64,000 nt of DNA from Ambrosia x helenae (GCA_030844895.1 CM061231.1:152983889-153047888); one strand, 5' to 3'; shown: positions 23,474 to 35,249, numbered from the stretch's first letter. A program made the numbers and translations. Notes: generated by a model not told the origin, from the letters alone.

Positions 23474-25458
23474 TCAGTGCGAAAAGTTCCACAGCCAACC
23501 AAAAGCCGAACCAACCACTAATCCAATAACCAAACCCGTCTCCATAGCGATCCCAACCACCTCTGATTCCTCTATTGGAACCGACTTAGGTGCCAGGATC
23601 ATAAGCACACTGGTGAATACCCATTGCTCACACCAAGCATCAACGTCAACACGATCACAGGAACCTCACTATGCATCCATTTGGGTCCGTGTATGCACCC
23701 CATAAACAACGGATAAAACAGCACCCGACCCATACAACTCCACACCGACCCCTTACTACCCCGAGGCACATAAATCGCAGTCAAACACTTGCCCATAAAA
23801 TCGCCAACATTAAAAGTTGTGATCAGGATTATGGGATACCAATCCTTAAAGTAATCCGATTTAACATTTTCACTCAAATAACCTGGGAAGATTGACAGTG
23901 AAACCACATAGGTTACAAACACTGCGGTTACTAGCCAACGGATCTTCTTCACAACATTCCAGAAATTCGAAGAGATTGACATGTGGCCAGCATGATTATT
24001 ATTATGTTTTCTGTTCCGGTTGTATCGAATTATCGGTAATTTATGTAAAACATTGGTGCAGATGACGCATAACAGTATGATGAGTGCACTGAACATGAAG
24101 TAGATTTGTGTGCTTGTTCGGAGACCTTTTTGTGTGTGGGGAAGTGACGCCTTTGTTACAATTCTTAATATCGAAACCACCAAACCTGCAAAATTAAACC
24201 TAAAGGTTAATTAATTTGTGTTAAGCAATTCCCACACCACAATCTCAGTTCGAAAAATCCTCGAACGACCTTTTAAAGGTAGGGGCTATGACGCAAGCTA
24301 TTAGTTTAAAACTGTTGTTCGATAAATCCTCAAACAATCGTTTGAAAGCCTTTAACTTTCAAACGACTGTTCGACAAATCCACAAACAATCGTTTAAAAG
24401 TCCTCAACTTTCAAACGATTGTTCAGCAACTCCTCAAACAGTCATTTGAAAGTTAAAATACTTTCAAACGACTGTTGAACAAATCCTTAAACAGTTGTTT
24501 AAAAGTCTTTCAACTTTCAAACGGTTGTTCATAGCCACATCGTAGGTGTCTATGACGCAAGACCTGACTTTCAAAAAGCCACTCAACGGCTCCTCAAATA
24601 TTCGTTTAAAGGTAGGTGGCTATGGCGCAAACCATAACATTCAACCGGCATTTCACTAAATCCTTAAACTAGCCTTTTTATAACCCCAACTTTCAAAATG
24701 CTGATTGACGGATCCTCAAACGGTCGTTGACGGTGCTTGGCTCTGACGCAAGCACCAAGTGTCAAATGGCCGTTCGATGAAACCTCAAACAGCTGTAAGC
24801 TGTTTGAAAGTAGTTTAAGATTAGAAAGCAAAGGATATGAGTATAGCATGCCCCACCACTTTAACCTTCTAATTATTTTTATTTATTTTATAAAAACCCT
24901 AGTTTTTATATACATACCGGCGGTGGCGTTACCGGCGAAAACCGCCTGCATGTACCGGCCAGGGAGTTCTCCAGTAGCACCTACCAAGCTTCCACCAACA
25001 AGCCCATCAGCTAACCCACTGATCATAACCATAGAAACAAGCACCACAAAAGCAACATCCGATACCATCCCAGTCTGCTTCCCATGCACAATCCAATCGG
25101 TCACAGGCGCAACCATCAGAGCCAAAATAAACAACCCCTGACCAATATTCATCCTGGCCCGAACCGATGGAAGCTTAATTCTGCTCGATGTGGACCAACA
25201 CATGAGCGTTAAAAGCACAGCTACAGCAGCCGACATGTAACCAACCGAAAACACCTTGTTAATGTGTTTGTTCGGGTACAAGTACTGGAAATAATCGACG
25301 GCTGTGATGAATGCGTTCCATGGGATAAGATATCCTGCACCGAGTAGGAAATGGATCATGTACGCGAGATGGTATGTGTCTGTTGGCTCGTCCTCGTAGT
25401 TGTCGTCGTCGTCGTCGAATGGTTTGGGTTTGTTGGTTGGCTTGATGGATGGTTCCAT
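23474..25458 (-). CDS. Equilibrative nucleoside transporter (ENT1/ENT8-like), two exons, 3' frameshift
   Basis: Exon 1 is 25458-24918 (starts MEPSIKP, then an acidic DDDDDNYEDEPTD stretch and the first six or so helices). The family signature YLIPWNAFITAVDYF is visible, as is GLADGLVGGSLVGATGELP. The donor is G/GTATGTAT. Exon 2 is 24185-23474 after TTTTGCAG. Joined phase gives AGLVVSILRI, as in ENT proteins, and about 417 residues, normal for plant ENTs. ENTs move nucleosides across plasma or vacuolar membranes. One base is missing near 23616 (GGTGAATACCC where the array copies read GGTGAGGTACCC). The frame therefore shifts just before the last two helices, and the native-looking end (GSAFGWLWNFSH, stop at 23474) is out of frame. 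It may be a recent pseudogene, a truncated transporter or a sequencing error. An Asp/Glu-rich N-terminus is common in the family. Confidence 0.8.
24240..24800. repeat. Minisatellite in the ENT intron
   Basis: Within the intron (24186-24917), about 60-bp copies alternate TCGTTTGAAAG and CTTTCAAACGA with TTCGACAAATCCTCAAACA between them, so neighbouring copies can pair. The word CTATGACGCAAG or close variants recurs at about 24286, 24549, 24623 and 24744. Confidence 0.7.
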
Positions 25459-25995
25459 TTGTGCCGGAGATAAGCACCGTCTGGATAAAGTTGTCGGAAG
25501 GTGAGGGTGGTGTGATATCCATGAATGGGTTATGTTCTGAACTTATACTGTGATTTTTGCATGTTTCAGTGTTGAGCAAAGGTGGCAAGGGGGAATGTGA
25601 CAAAAATGGTCTTGTTTTTTTTGCACAAATGGCGTGTTTTACATGTGAATCTGAAAGGATTAATTAAGGATTTATCATGTCATATATATTTTTTATTTTT
25701 TTTATTATCTGATTATTAGATTATACATAGAAATGATACAAACCAAATCAGTTTATTTGTTTTTGAAGAAATAATATTTATTTAGCTTTGTTTGAGGTTA
25801 GTTTATCTTGATCCAGTAATGTGGTATATTCCTTATTAAATAAAACAGTCATATGCATACTCACATGTCAAACCAATCATTTTAAATTAAGACTAACTTT
25901 TCACTTTTTCAAGATTTGCGTTCGTATTCGAAAACCATATCCCAAACTTAATAAATTAAGAAAAAGTTAAAAGTTTTTTTTATCATTTTTTTTTT
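25459..25995. other. ENT upstream region, no gene seen
   Basis: Upstream of the ENT start (minus direction). It becomes AT-rich beyond 25660. I could not pick a convincing TATA box. Confidence 0.4.
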
Positions 25996-26530
25996 GGCAA
26001 AATGGAATTTATTAATCCCACTTTTTTTCAGTTGTCCGATAATAATCCCACCCGAGTTTATTCTTCCCATCAGTCTCACATTTCAGACATTTTACTCTCA
26101 ATGCACCCATCGTTAACTCACACTAACACCGTTAGCTGAAACTCACAATTCTAGGCGATTATTCACCGGATTTGAAAAAGGGAATCAAAACGAAGATATT
26201 GGTATGTTCAATCATAAAAATAAGCATGGTTCGTCAGTTGTAGGTTGATGTTTTCCTCGGATCGGATGACCAAAACCGAAGATTAAACCATCGAACCGTG
26301 CTTATTTTTGCAATTAAACATGTCAATATCTTCGTCTCGATTCCCTCTTTCAAGTCCGGTGAATAATCGCCTAGAATTGTGGATTTCAGCTAACAGCGTT
26401 AGTGTGAGTTAACATAGGGTGCATTGAGAGCAAAATGTCTAAAAGGTGAGACTAGTAAGAAGAATAAATTCAGGTGGGATAATTATCGACCAACTGCAAA
26501 AAGGTGGGATTAAAAAAATTTTATTTTACC
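25996..26530. mobile_element. Foldback (Mutator-like) MITE with long inverted repeats
   Basis: About 230 bp at each end are inverted copies. 25996 onward (GGCAAAATGGAATTTATTAA...) matches the complement of 26530 leftward (GGTAAAATAAAATTTTTTTA...). Both arms share CAACGATG/GAGTGAGTT-type words and an AATTCTAGGCGATTATTCAC block. The flanks are T-runs, so the target duplication cannot be read. Long TIRs suggest a MULE-type foldback. Confidence 0.75.
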
Positions 26531-26630
26531 ATTTTTTTTACTTTGTATCCGATTTCCTAATAGATATATGGATTGAATAACTATATCAATATATATATGG
26601 AATTACTATACAGTACTTCCCATATAATAA

Positions 26631-27787
26631 GAGCATCCACAATGATAATCTTACAAACTATTTCATACCATCACGTCACCATGCTACATCTTTTCAAATC
26701 ACAACCCTTTAAACTCATATTTTTTCTCCAACCATAAACCATTCAAAACCTCGGACTCATATTCACCTTATCACCTACTTTTCCTTGTTTATTTTACCTT
26801 TATCTAGATTTATATACTCTATTTTTAATTTTACTTATAAGAATATTATTAATTTAATAAAATAGAAAAATAAAACTAAATTTATTAAATAAAAATATTA
26901 AATAAATAATAGTATGATAAAACTAAAGTATTAAATTAATTACTTTTTTAAGCTATATTTGTATAATATTTACTTTTTTAATTTAATTAATCCACGGCTA
27001 TTTTTCCAGCGGGTAGTTTCAGTGACTATAAATTGAACCCAAATTTTAACTTCTCAGCCCACAATTCATCACAAGCACTCATTAAAAAATGGCAAGAACA
27101 CATTAGACCGAGGATGAAGATGTAGCTTTGATTAACTCCTGATTCACTTATGTGAGAACGGGTTACGACGAGATATACCCTTTAAAGAAGCCATAGTTGA
27201 AGAATTCAAACAACGTGTAGGTGAAACCAATTGCAATTAGGTCCAAGGTCTTTTGAGGTTGCGGCTTTTGAAAGAGAAGGTTACTTGGTTTCATGATCTC
27301 TTCAACTATGTGATGGATTGCGGTGCCGGCGGAATGGAGGATGAAGCAATTGCCAAGGCCTTTCGCCTATATCAGAGGCAACACGGTAGCAAATTTACTT
27401 ATATCGCTTCGTGGCAAGTATTAAAAGCAATAGTGGCGTATTTGGATTTCGACGTTGACGGTTCAAGGGATTATGATTTGTTTAGCTATGTAGTTTGTTA
27501 AACTTTAAGTATCTTGTAATTTTTTTTAACTTTTAATTTTAGGTTATTTTCAATTTATATTTTTAATATAAAAATGTTTATATTAAATATAAAACCTATA
27601 ATACACAACTCAATACCAATTAATATATAACCCACAATACTTAACCCAATACACAATTAAAGGGGGAAGGGCACAAATTACTATCCGGACCAACACCCAA
27701 CCGAACTAATCCTCCAATGGGGGTGGGGTGCTTGGTTGGTCTGTCCGTTTGAAGTGGACCGTCCGTTCCGTGCCATTAAAGATGCTC
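26631..27787 (+). mobile_element. Non-autonomous PIF/Harbinger element
   Basis: Starts GAGCATCCACAATG and ends ...TTAAAGATGCTC, giving inverted GAGCATC termini. It is flanked by TAA at 26628-26630 and 27788-27790, the TWA-type duplication of this superfamily. It carries a remnant of the Myb-like accessory gene but no transposase. Confidence 0.8.
27089..27501 (+). pseudogene. PIF/Harbinger Myb-like ORF1 remnant
   Basis: ATG at 27089, then TEDEDVALINS resembling the start of the SANT/Myb domain in the PIF accessory protein. In-frame stops interrupt it. From 27253 an open stretch reads DEAIAKAFRLYQRQHGSKF and WQVLKAIVAYLDF, the usual second half of that domain. The DNA-binding partner of the transposase is therefore dead here. 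Confidence 0.65.
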
Positions 27788-27822
27788 TAATAATAGTAAT
27801 AATAATAGTAGTAGTAATAGTA

Positions 27823-27857
<35 letters not shown>

Positions 27858-27880
27858 TAATAATAAATAAATAAATCAAA
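27788..27880. repeat. (TAA)n microsatellite
   Basis: TAATAATAG/TAATAATAA repeats directly adjoin the PIF element's right end. Confidence 0.85.
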
Positions 27881-28080
27881 TAGAGATAGATATAGAAATG
27901 GTAGGGTTTTTAAAAGGTGAACAAATTTTATGGGTAAATGTTGTTTTTTTAGTTAATTTACATACGTGAACTAAAATAAGGATTACGGTGTAGATGTTAT
28001 TACTAATTATTTGTTCAATATTTCTTTTTTTATCTATATTTTATAAGTGGAAATTAAAAAAGAAAATTAATAAAAAAAAT

Positions 28081-28930
28081 TTTGGTGTGTAAACGAACAA
28101 CTCAATCGTTCTTGCTCGTTTGCAAGAATATACTGTGTTCACGAACTGTTCATGAATACTTACCGAACCAAATTTTTTTGTTCCTGTTTCGTTCGTTAAG
28201 GAAATATGTTAGTACATGTTGTATAGATGTCCCTAGACAAGTATAAGTGTTTGTACGTTGTTTTGTATGTATTTACGCTATTTTATGTGACTAAGGGCAT
28301 TTTTGTCATTATTACACACGACTGGGTCCTAGGACACGAATGGCTTAGCCAGTCGTGTGGGACTCAAGACGACTGGCTAGCTAGTCGCCCCACCCGGTTA
28401 TGTCAAAATTAGCCAGTCGCCCCAAGGGCCTTAGGCGACTGGCAGGGGCTATAAGTAGACCCAATGATTGCCCTAGTCATTAGTTGTCACATTAGAACAT
28501 TCTCATTCAAGTTGTGTAAGGTTTTATGTCTGATTCGTTTTGTAAGCACCCACACTCTGTTTTATCAATCGAAAAACCATTTTAGCATATCCGACAACTC
28601 GTTTTTGTGTTTGTTTATTGTTCTTGTTACGTAAAACCACGACCCGAGGATTCTGCACTCGTTTCATGTCCAAACCCGTGATATCCGGATCATCCGTAAT
28701 GGTCCTACAAAATAACATGTCCACAAAGTGTTCATGGACAGTTACCAAACAAGGTTTTTGTTCGTGTTTGTTTTTTAAGGAAATGAATGTGTTAGTGTTC
28801 ATTTGTCTTTATTTATTAAATTTAGGTGTCAGACAAAAGCGAAACAAACAAACACAACTAAGCGTAAACGAACAAACACATGCATTAATGAACAAAACCG
28901 AGCACAAACTAACACATATTAAATTCTGAA
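28081..28930. mobile_element. GAACGAAC-rich repeat split by a possible solo LTR
   Basis: Flanking segments 28081-28212 and 28710-28930 are rich in GAACAAAC/GTTCGTTC words. They share a diverged roughly 90-bp block (TTAAGGAAAT...GTTAGT). Between them, 28213-28709 starts TGTTGTATAG and ends AATAACA, and has a TATA-like GCTATAAGTAG at 28448. It could be a small copia-type solo LTR. I cannot find a matching target duplication, so the call is tentative. Confidence 0.35.
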
Positions 28931-29128
28931 AGTTTCATCACGAACTTTGCCCGCCCAAAATATACTAATCAAATTACCCAAATATACTTGACATAATCTT
29001 GATCACATAATGTCTCATAAAAACATAAAGGTATCATATTAAACTTGAAAATCCTTGTTTAATCCACCCAAAATAACAGTTAATCAAAATAGTTAAAGTA
29101 ATATTAATATGTGATACATTAATATATA

Positions 29129-30300
29129 CTAGTAGGATATCCCGCGCGATGCTATGTGGACGACCATTTGCAACGTGATACTCATTATTAATGCTATCTC
29201 AAAGGACTTAAAACTAACAACTTTCTCAAGTGTGTTGATGATGCATGATTCATAGTAACCAAATAAATACCGCATACAACATGAATGAAAAACCAGCCAA
29301 TTTCCTTTTTGTTTATCTTTGCTAGGCTTCCTCTTTGGTTAGATAACCATATGGGTTCTTATCGACCCAGTTTCACTCATCTCTACACGTCTCATCTGTT
29401 CCAAACTTTGCCCTGCAATTAACAATAAGCCATTATCACAATCATAATGCAAGCAACAACAAACAAACCCATGATGAGAACTTTAATATGCCAAGATCCT
29501 CAAATTTGATCCTACATCACCAATGTTATGTCAAATATACATAAAGAACAACAAAAAAAAAGATTTTAATGGAGTTATATAATATGCACAATTCCTTTTG
29601 ATCGTTTCAAACTCTCGATTCTAGAACTTTCTTTATCTGAGTCTTTTTCACATAGCCAACTACATGACCACCCCATATAGAAAAAAAGCAACATAACCCT
29701 CCCATCCCTTCGTCTTCTTATCATTCGAGTGTTTTTTTTATTTTGAGACTCATTCCGCACATATAAACTTAAAACTTGTTTGTAGCCTTATTCAACATTT
29801 TGCCTCCTAAACAAACCACTATCTTAACTACTCAATATTCTAACTTGAAGTAGGAACAAAGAATTACCTTTGTCAAACTTCTGGCCACATAGATCAAGTA
29901 GATCAACCGTAAATATGTCTTCAAATAGGGCTTCAACCATCCTTCAGCTTGTAATTAAACTCACCTACAAAACAGAATCGTACTAAATTAAACTAATCAA
30001 AACAGAAAATTATTCACACACCAACGAGGGAGGGAGAGACGGGGAATTTATTCAGAAGTGAGGGTTTTATCTCCATTACCAACGCTTCAATTGTAGCATT
30101 CATTCGCATTCACTGATTGCAATAGATTAGGGCATTCATCCGCATTTACTATTGCGTCTCATGAATAAAGGTAAGGGAGGGAAATTAGAAGAGACCTATA
30201 ACTGATATAACTTGATATAACATTGAATTGGTGTTTGAATGGGTATCGTTATTATATGAAACATTGAAGGCAGGGGAAGGGATTTGTAACTCATGTATTT
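29129..30300 (-). mobile_element. Helitron 3' end on minus strand (5' end not found)
   Basis: Complement of 29129-29152 reads GCATCGCGCGGGATATCCTA then CTAG, followed by T (29128). A GC-rich hairpin and CTAG before T is the Helitron terminus. I could not place the TC start. The region to 30300 has no recognised gene, and the right limit is a guess bounded by the next element. Confidence 0.45.
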
Positions 30301-30541
30301 GAAAGCTATATTGTCACACCCCGCCTAAGGCGGAAACGCGAGGTGAGACGAACATGGTGATCACAAACATTGTTTACATGAGAAGTACTAAATGTCATTT
30401 ATTTCATCAACGCATAAGTCACATAGTCGAATACAAGTTACAAATCCTAACAAGTGTTTCAAACAGCTACGTCAAAACCACAAAACAAGGCCTTCTTTAT
30501 GCAGTCCTAAACTTGGCTCCTTAATGTCCTTACTTGGTTTC

Positions 30542-30998
30542 CTGAAAAACATGCTTACAAGTGTCAACTAAAAAGTTGGTGAGCCCGTAGGTTTTGTTGA
30601 CTCGATAAAACAGTTTTGTTTCTCAGAAAGTTTTGTTTTCTGTGTTCATGCAGAATAATATTACCATGAGCACCATAACCAAACTACGACGTTCATGTTC
30701 ACCCCGCCCCAATGCCTTGTCACGGGACATTGTAAAGTATGGATAATATGCATTCATATGTGTTAGCGCAACTAATAGTGAAAGGGGTGTGTCAACCCAA
30801 ATAGTACTATTCATATGATCCACGGCTTATTGCTAAGCTAATGGTTATAGTTGTCCGGGGAATTTTTGTTGATCTGTGACAATTGTAGGTCTAACTCATG
30901 TAACACATATTGTTGTCATGTATATATGTTGGTCTGTAGCATGTTTCTCCTCCAAAGTTGCAAAACAGTAAAACAGTAAAAGGGGCCACAAAACTCAC
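30542..30998 (-). promoter_or_regulatory. Putative leader intron in LTR C
   Basis: Complement: CAG/GTGAGTTTTG, a near-perfect donor, and CATGTTTTTCAG/GAAACC as acceptor, 457 bp apart. AACTTTTTAGTTGACAC precedes the acceptor, as a similar word does in LTR A. Confidence 0.45.
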
Positions 30999-31617
30999 CT
31001 GATGTCTGGTTATGTGATCTAGCAAAGCAGAAGTAACTACTGTTCCAACAAAAGTTCCCTATAACGTCAAATACATCTTAAGTTGTGTGTACTTGTTGTT
31101 TACCAAACAAGTTGTTCACCCGACATATGGACCCTTGTGTCATGTATATGTGGGGCCATTGCACGTGATAATTACTACACATCTTAATGGTACTTTGCAA
31201 AGTACACATGTGCAACATTATATGTGATCGTGTATGTTTTGATCCAAAAATCAGTTCCTCAATAAGTATTAAAGCCGAGAGGGGTTTACAAAACAACATT
31301 CATGATGTGGATGCATTTACTAAATTGATTTGTGTCACCTAAGTGTGTGGTATGCATAGGGCCGATTCTAAAGACTCAAGAGTTGATGGATTGGGTGAAT
31401 ATAATAGGCCTAGAGTTTAGAAGCTTATTGGGACAAGAATACTTACTTGAAGTGAGCTCTAAGTAAGGAATGGTCTTGAGTGCTTGGCCTTCCTATTCCT
31501 TGGCTTGAGCTTGACTTGATCGATGGTTTTTAAGTGTTTGAGAGGTTGTTTGGGGCTGCAAGTGATCAAGAGGAAGAAAGGGGTGTGGTGCGAGTTGTTT
31601 GAGAGGAACAAGGAGGC

Positions 31618-31625
31618 TATTTATA
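31618..31625 (-). promoter_or_regulatory. TATA box of LTR C
   Basis: Complement CACTATAAATAGCC, a strong plant TATA context, about 620 bp upstream of the donor site. Confidence 0.5.
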
Positions 31626-32723
31626 GTGGTTTCAAGCAAGTGATTACAAAAACAATTGTGGTATCTTCCCTTTGTTTCGGCCGAGTATAGTTTCAAAGGA
31701 ATGAGAACATGATTTGGTGAAAGCTAGGTGTCCTAGACTTCTAATCATCTTTTAAGGTATGGTTGACTTGCTTGGATGTTGGTGGCCTTTTGTTTCTAGC
31801 CGATTGTATGTAAGTGACTCACTTGTGAGTTGTTTGTTCTAGAATGTTTGGTTGATCTATCCCTTTCCTTTGGGAATTGTAATCGGCCCGATCTATATAC
31901 AAGGGATGTAGGATTAGGATAGTGAATAGTCAATGGAAAGCTTTGTCCACACTATTAGATAGTGATGGTTCTAGGATGTGGGTTGTAATCTGTGAAGCTT
32001 CTTGGTGTCTTATGTGTAGGTGTTAGGCCGAAAAACAAGGAAACAAAAGAGGTAAATGTCTTGTGTTAAGGTGTGTGTGTGTAAGGTTTCCTTTCTAGTG
32101 CAAGGGAATGTTTGTCTCTTGTGAGAACCAATCTTAGTTTAGCATTTGTCTTAGGCCTAGTGGTGATGCTCCTAGTGTTCGATGATGGTGATCATACATA
32201 CACATATAGGTAGTGATTCTTGGATGGAAAGATAGTTACCTAAGGTCAAGTATCTTATGTAGTGTAAAGTAGTGATCTCATGAGCTAGTGTAGTAGCTTA
32301 CATCATATGTTAATTGTATAAGATGTTATGGCCAAAAAATCCATGAGGTGTAGACATAGGTTTTGTCCCTAGCTTGAACCAATCATATGCATACATATAC
32401 ATGGAATGATAGTGATGGTTCATGGGAGTAGGTTAGGCCTAGATTAGTTGTCACATGATAGTGACTTATCATAAGCTAATGAAAAGGATGGTTCTATGTT
32501 TCTTCTTGCCTAGCCGATTTATGTGCAAAAAGAATTTAGACACATGTCTAATGCATGTGTAGTTATTGTGTTGTCCCTTTCAAAGATGAATGTGCACATG
32601 GTTGTCACCTAGTTGTCTTATGTTGTGTCTATCTTCTAGAAGGTATTAGTTGTCATTGAAAAAGACATGTCATGGAACAAGAATTATGCACATGTTTAAT
32701 GTTTACTTGTGTGCATTTGTGTG

Positions 32724-32764
<41 letters not shown>

Positions 32765-33081
32765 GTATGTATGTGTATATATATAAGGTTGTATGGTTTT
32801 TGTCTCATCTAGTTCAAGTGTGTATATGTAAGGCATGTGTGTATGAAATATATTGTTTTCACAAGTATAAAAAAAATATAGTTTTAGCAAAACAAAATAT
32901 TATGTGAAAATCCACACGCTTTTGTTGATCCTTATGATGGTCATGGTGTTCGGGTAGAGTTCACTTCTACATATTCGTTCAAATATTGAGGCACACCGAC
33001 ACACTTATTCTAAGCACATAGTGAAACAAACCAGTTAATTGTACGGACTCGACTAGTGAACTCGGTGGGTGTCACATATAT

Positions 33082-33993
33082 AAAGTGTGCATTAGATGAT
33101 TATAAAGTGTGCATTAGATGATTATATAGTGCACATCATAGGTTGTACATGAGAGGCATAAAGGAAAGAAAATAACAAAAAATTAGAGACTTGTGAAGGA
33201 ACCATTCAACTCCCATCTTAAAAAAAAATGTTTGAAATTACCTTATTGGACATCTTTGGTCCTTAATAAGGCAATAGAAATTAAATAATCTACCACAGAT
33301 AAATTTGAGGTACTTAAATTGAAAATAAAAAGATAAAAATGAAGTAACAAACACAAACAAACATAAATGAACACATTACCGAACGTTCATAAACATAAAT
33401 GAACGAACGCGACCCCTGTTCGTGTTCATTTGTGTAACTAAACGGACATAATTTCTTGTTTGTGTTCATTCAATTATTAAACGAACGAACGAACACAAAC
33501 AAACTTCTCGTCGAACATTTACGAACTGTTTGCTGAACGTAGGGTTTGTTACAGCCTTATCCAAAACATATTATTTAAGTGAATAAACATATAAATTAGA
33601 GTAGGTATTGCTAAATGCACTCCCTTTTTCTAACTTTTAGGGGTTATGCTCCCTTTTGAAGTTTTAAAATTAATACAATTAAACCTTTCATTTTGTACTT
33701 TCTTTAAATTGAATGAATTTTAAGTTTTCAAAACAATTAAAGAAAGGATAATTGAATTATATAACCAAAATTTATTCAAAATTTTATATAGATAGAATTT
33801 GCATCAATTATTTTTGTGTGCAACTATTTTTAAAATTTGAATTTCTTTGTTATAGTAGAAAATCTCAAAATTTTGATATAATTATAATATTTATTAAAAT
33901 TTAATATCAGATGATTAAAATTTCTGTTTTATTAGAATAATATAAGAAGTTTTACAAAATTTGCAAGTACACGGTTTTAATTTGTTCAACATA

Positions 33994-34026
<33 letters not shown>

Positions 34027-34078
34027 AAGTATATTATATCTATTTAGATCATAATTAAGTTTTCTTATTTGATATTAA
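33082..34078. other. AT-rich spacer with GAACGAAC repeat
   Basis: A 22-bp duplication at 33079-33121 (TATAAAGTGTGCATTAGATG twice). Then GAACGAACACAAACAAAC-type sequence at 33340-33560, related to that at 28081-28930. (TA)n at 33992-34024. No gene seen. Confidence 0.5.
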
Positions 34079-34644
34079 TCTATCTATATATATATATATA
34101 TAAAAGAAAACGTATATGCTAATGTGGCGTGCAATGGATGCATCAACCTTCCCTTGAGAGTGCCACGTGGCATTATAATGGAGAGTTTTTGGTGTTTTTG
34201 AATTGTTTCCTTTTTTAATTAAATTGAGTTATTTTAGGAAAAAAAATTTAAAAATAAATTTAAAATTTTCTATCTCATATTTCCTCCCATAAATTTTTAA
34301 ACGTTTATATCTTTTATATACGGGATTTTTTCAAGAAAAAAATTACACCAAATTAACGAGCGTTTTATTATTTTTCCAACGAGTACCATAGTGCTATATA
34401 AAAAACGGAGAAAAAATCGACTATTTTTTGTGGGGTTTCGTTAATACAGGAAAAAACACACAAAGTGTTCATGTTATCACGTAAAATTAGATTTTGTGGG
34501 GAATATGAGTTATTACTGATTAGAATACTATGAACATGCAATGATTGAGAGATTTTGTGGTTAGTTAACTTGAGCCATTTGCAATAGGTTATCACGTAAA
34601 ATTAGATTTTTCAACCCCAGGACCCTCCCGGGATAATCAGCTAG
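34079..34644 (+). mobile_element. Small non-autonomous Helitron
   Basis: 5' end A/TCTATCTATATATATATATA then AAAAGAAAACG. 3' end GACCCTCCCGGGATAATCAG then CTAG, followed by T. Both match plant Helitron termini and the A-T target rule. 566 bp with no gene. The word GTTATCACGTAAAATTAGAT occurs twice (34469, 34589). Confidence 0.75.
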
Positions 34645-34952
34645 TATATAATAATAGAAAAAGATATTGACAAACAAATAGGTAAGTACATTAAATATAG
34701 TGTAACTATATTTAGTAAATATTATAAATTTATTTGGATAATCTAAACAATTCAAAATACTGGTTGATAAAGTTTTAAAACAAAAATATATAATAAAGGA
34801 AAAAGTGTAATATTTTTAAAATTAAATATAAGAATTTTTTATAAGAAGGATTTGACAATTTAAAACTAATATTTTAAGAAGGAGGGTGTATAAGTAAAAG
34901 ATGGGATGCATTTAGCCATCCCATTAGAAATGGACAACCAAATAAAACTTTT
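34645..34952. other. AT-rich spacer
   Basis: No coding, RNA or element termini seen. Confidence 0.4.
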
Positions 34953-34985
<33 letters not shown>

Positions 34986-35066
34986 GATTATGCGAGAACC
35001 AACTTTAGGGAGAGAACCAAGGAACCAATGTGAACAGTGGGCATTATTGTAAATATGATAAAGACA

Positions 35067-35107
<41 letters not shown>

Positions 35108-35249
35108 AAACATGAAACACAGAAAAGTCACGTTCATCATCACTCATATCTTCCCCCTCTATCATCCAAACCCTAACTCTCTAAAAGTCTTTATCATTCA
35201 CCAGATCTTCTTCTACTGATCTCACACTCTACACTCTGTGTAAACAACC

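Larger units (their letters stand above)
5605..24258 (-). repeat. Chimeric tandem array: ENT exon 2 + gypsy gag/protease scrap + hAT half
   Basis: Read on plus, each unit is: right half of a hAT element, ENT 3' flank, ENT exon 2 (minus-strand coding), about 70 bp of ENT intron, about 210 bp of gypsy gag/protease (minus), then the next hAT half. The hAT right ends fall at 6744, 8377, 9247, 11654, 13285, 14918, 16553 and 23134. Spacings are 1633, 870, 2407, 1631, 1633, 1635 and 6581. The 870-bp unit has lost most of exon 2. The 2407-bp unit holds a 768-bp hAT insertion plus its 8-bp duplication. The 6581-bp interval keeps the parental arrangement. Short units join gag (near 17880) to hAT (near 22640) and also lack about 175 bp inside the hAT half. 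Confidence 0.9.
30312..33076 (-). mobile_element. Solo LTR, family C (2765 bp)
   Basis: TGTCACACCCC...GGGTGTCACA with a 5-bp duplication TATAT (30307-30311, 33077-33081; low complexity, so moderate weight). The TATA box on minus (31618-31625) and the donor/acceptor pair (30998, 30542) set the orientation. It contains a (TA)n tract at 32728-32760. No internal retroelement genes lie beside it, so it is a recombination product. Confidence 0.75.

Noticed and set aside
24240..24800. CRISPR-like array of spaced repeats
   Set aside because: Plant intron minisatellite with alternating orientation and diverged units. There are no cas genes and the genome is eukaryotic.
25259..25603. 114-codon minus-strand frame overlapping the ENT start
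   Set aside because: Other-frame shadow of exon 1. The ENT frame has family motifs and correct splice phase.
32711..32907. Small frames encoding YIYIYI repeats (also 19708, 38511, 39017, 44677)
   Set aside because: Direct translations of (TA)n microsatellites.
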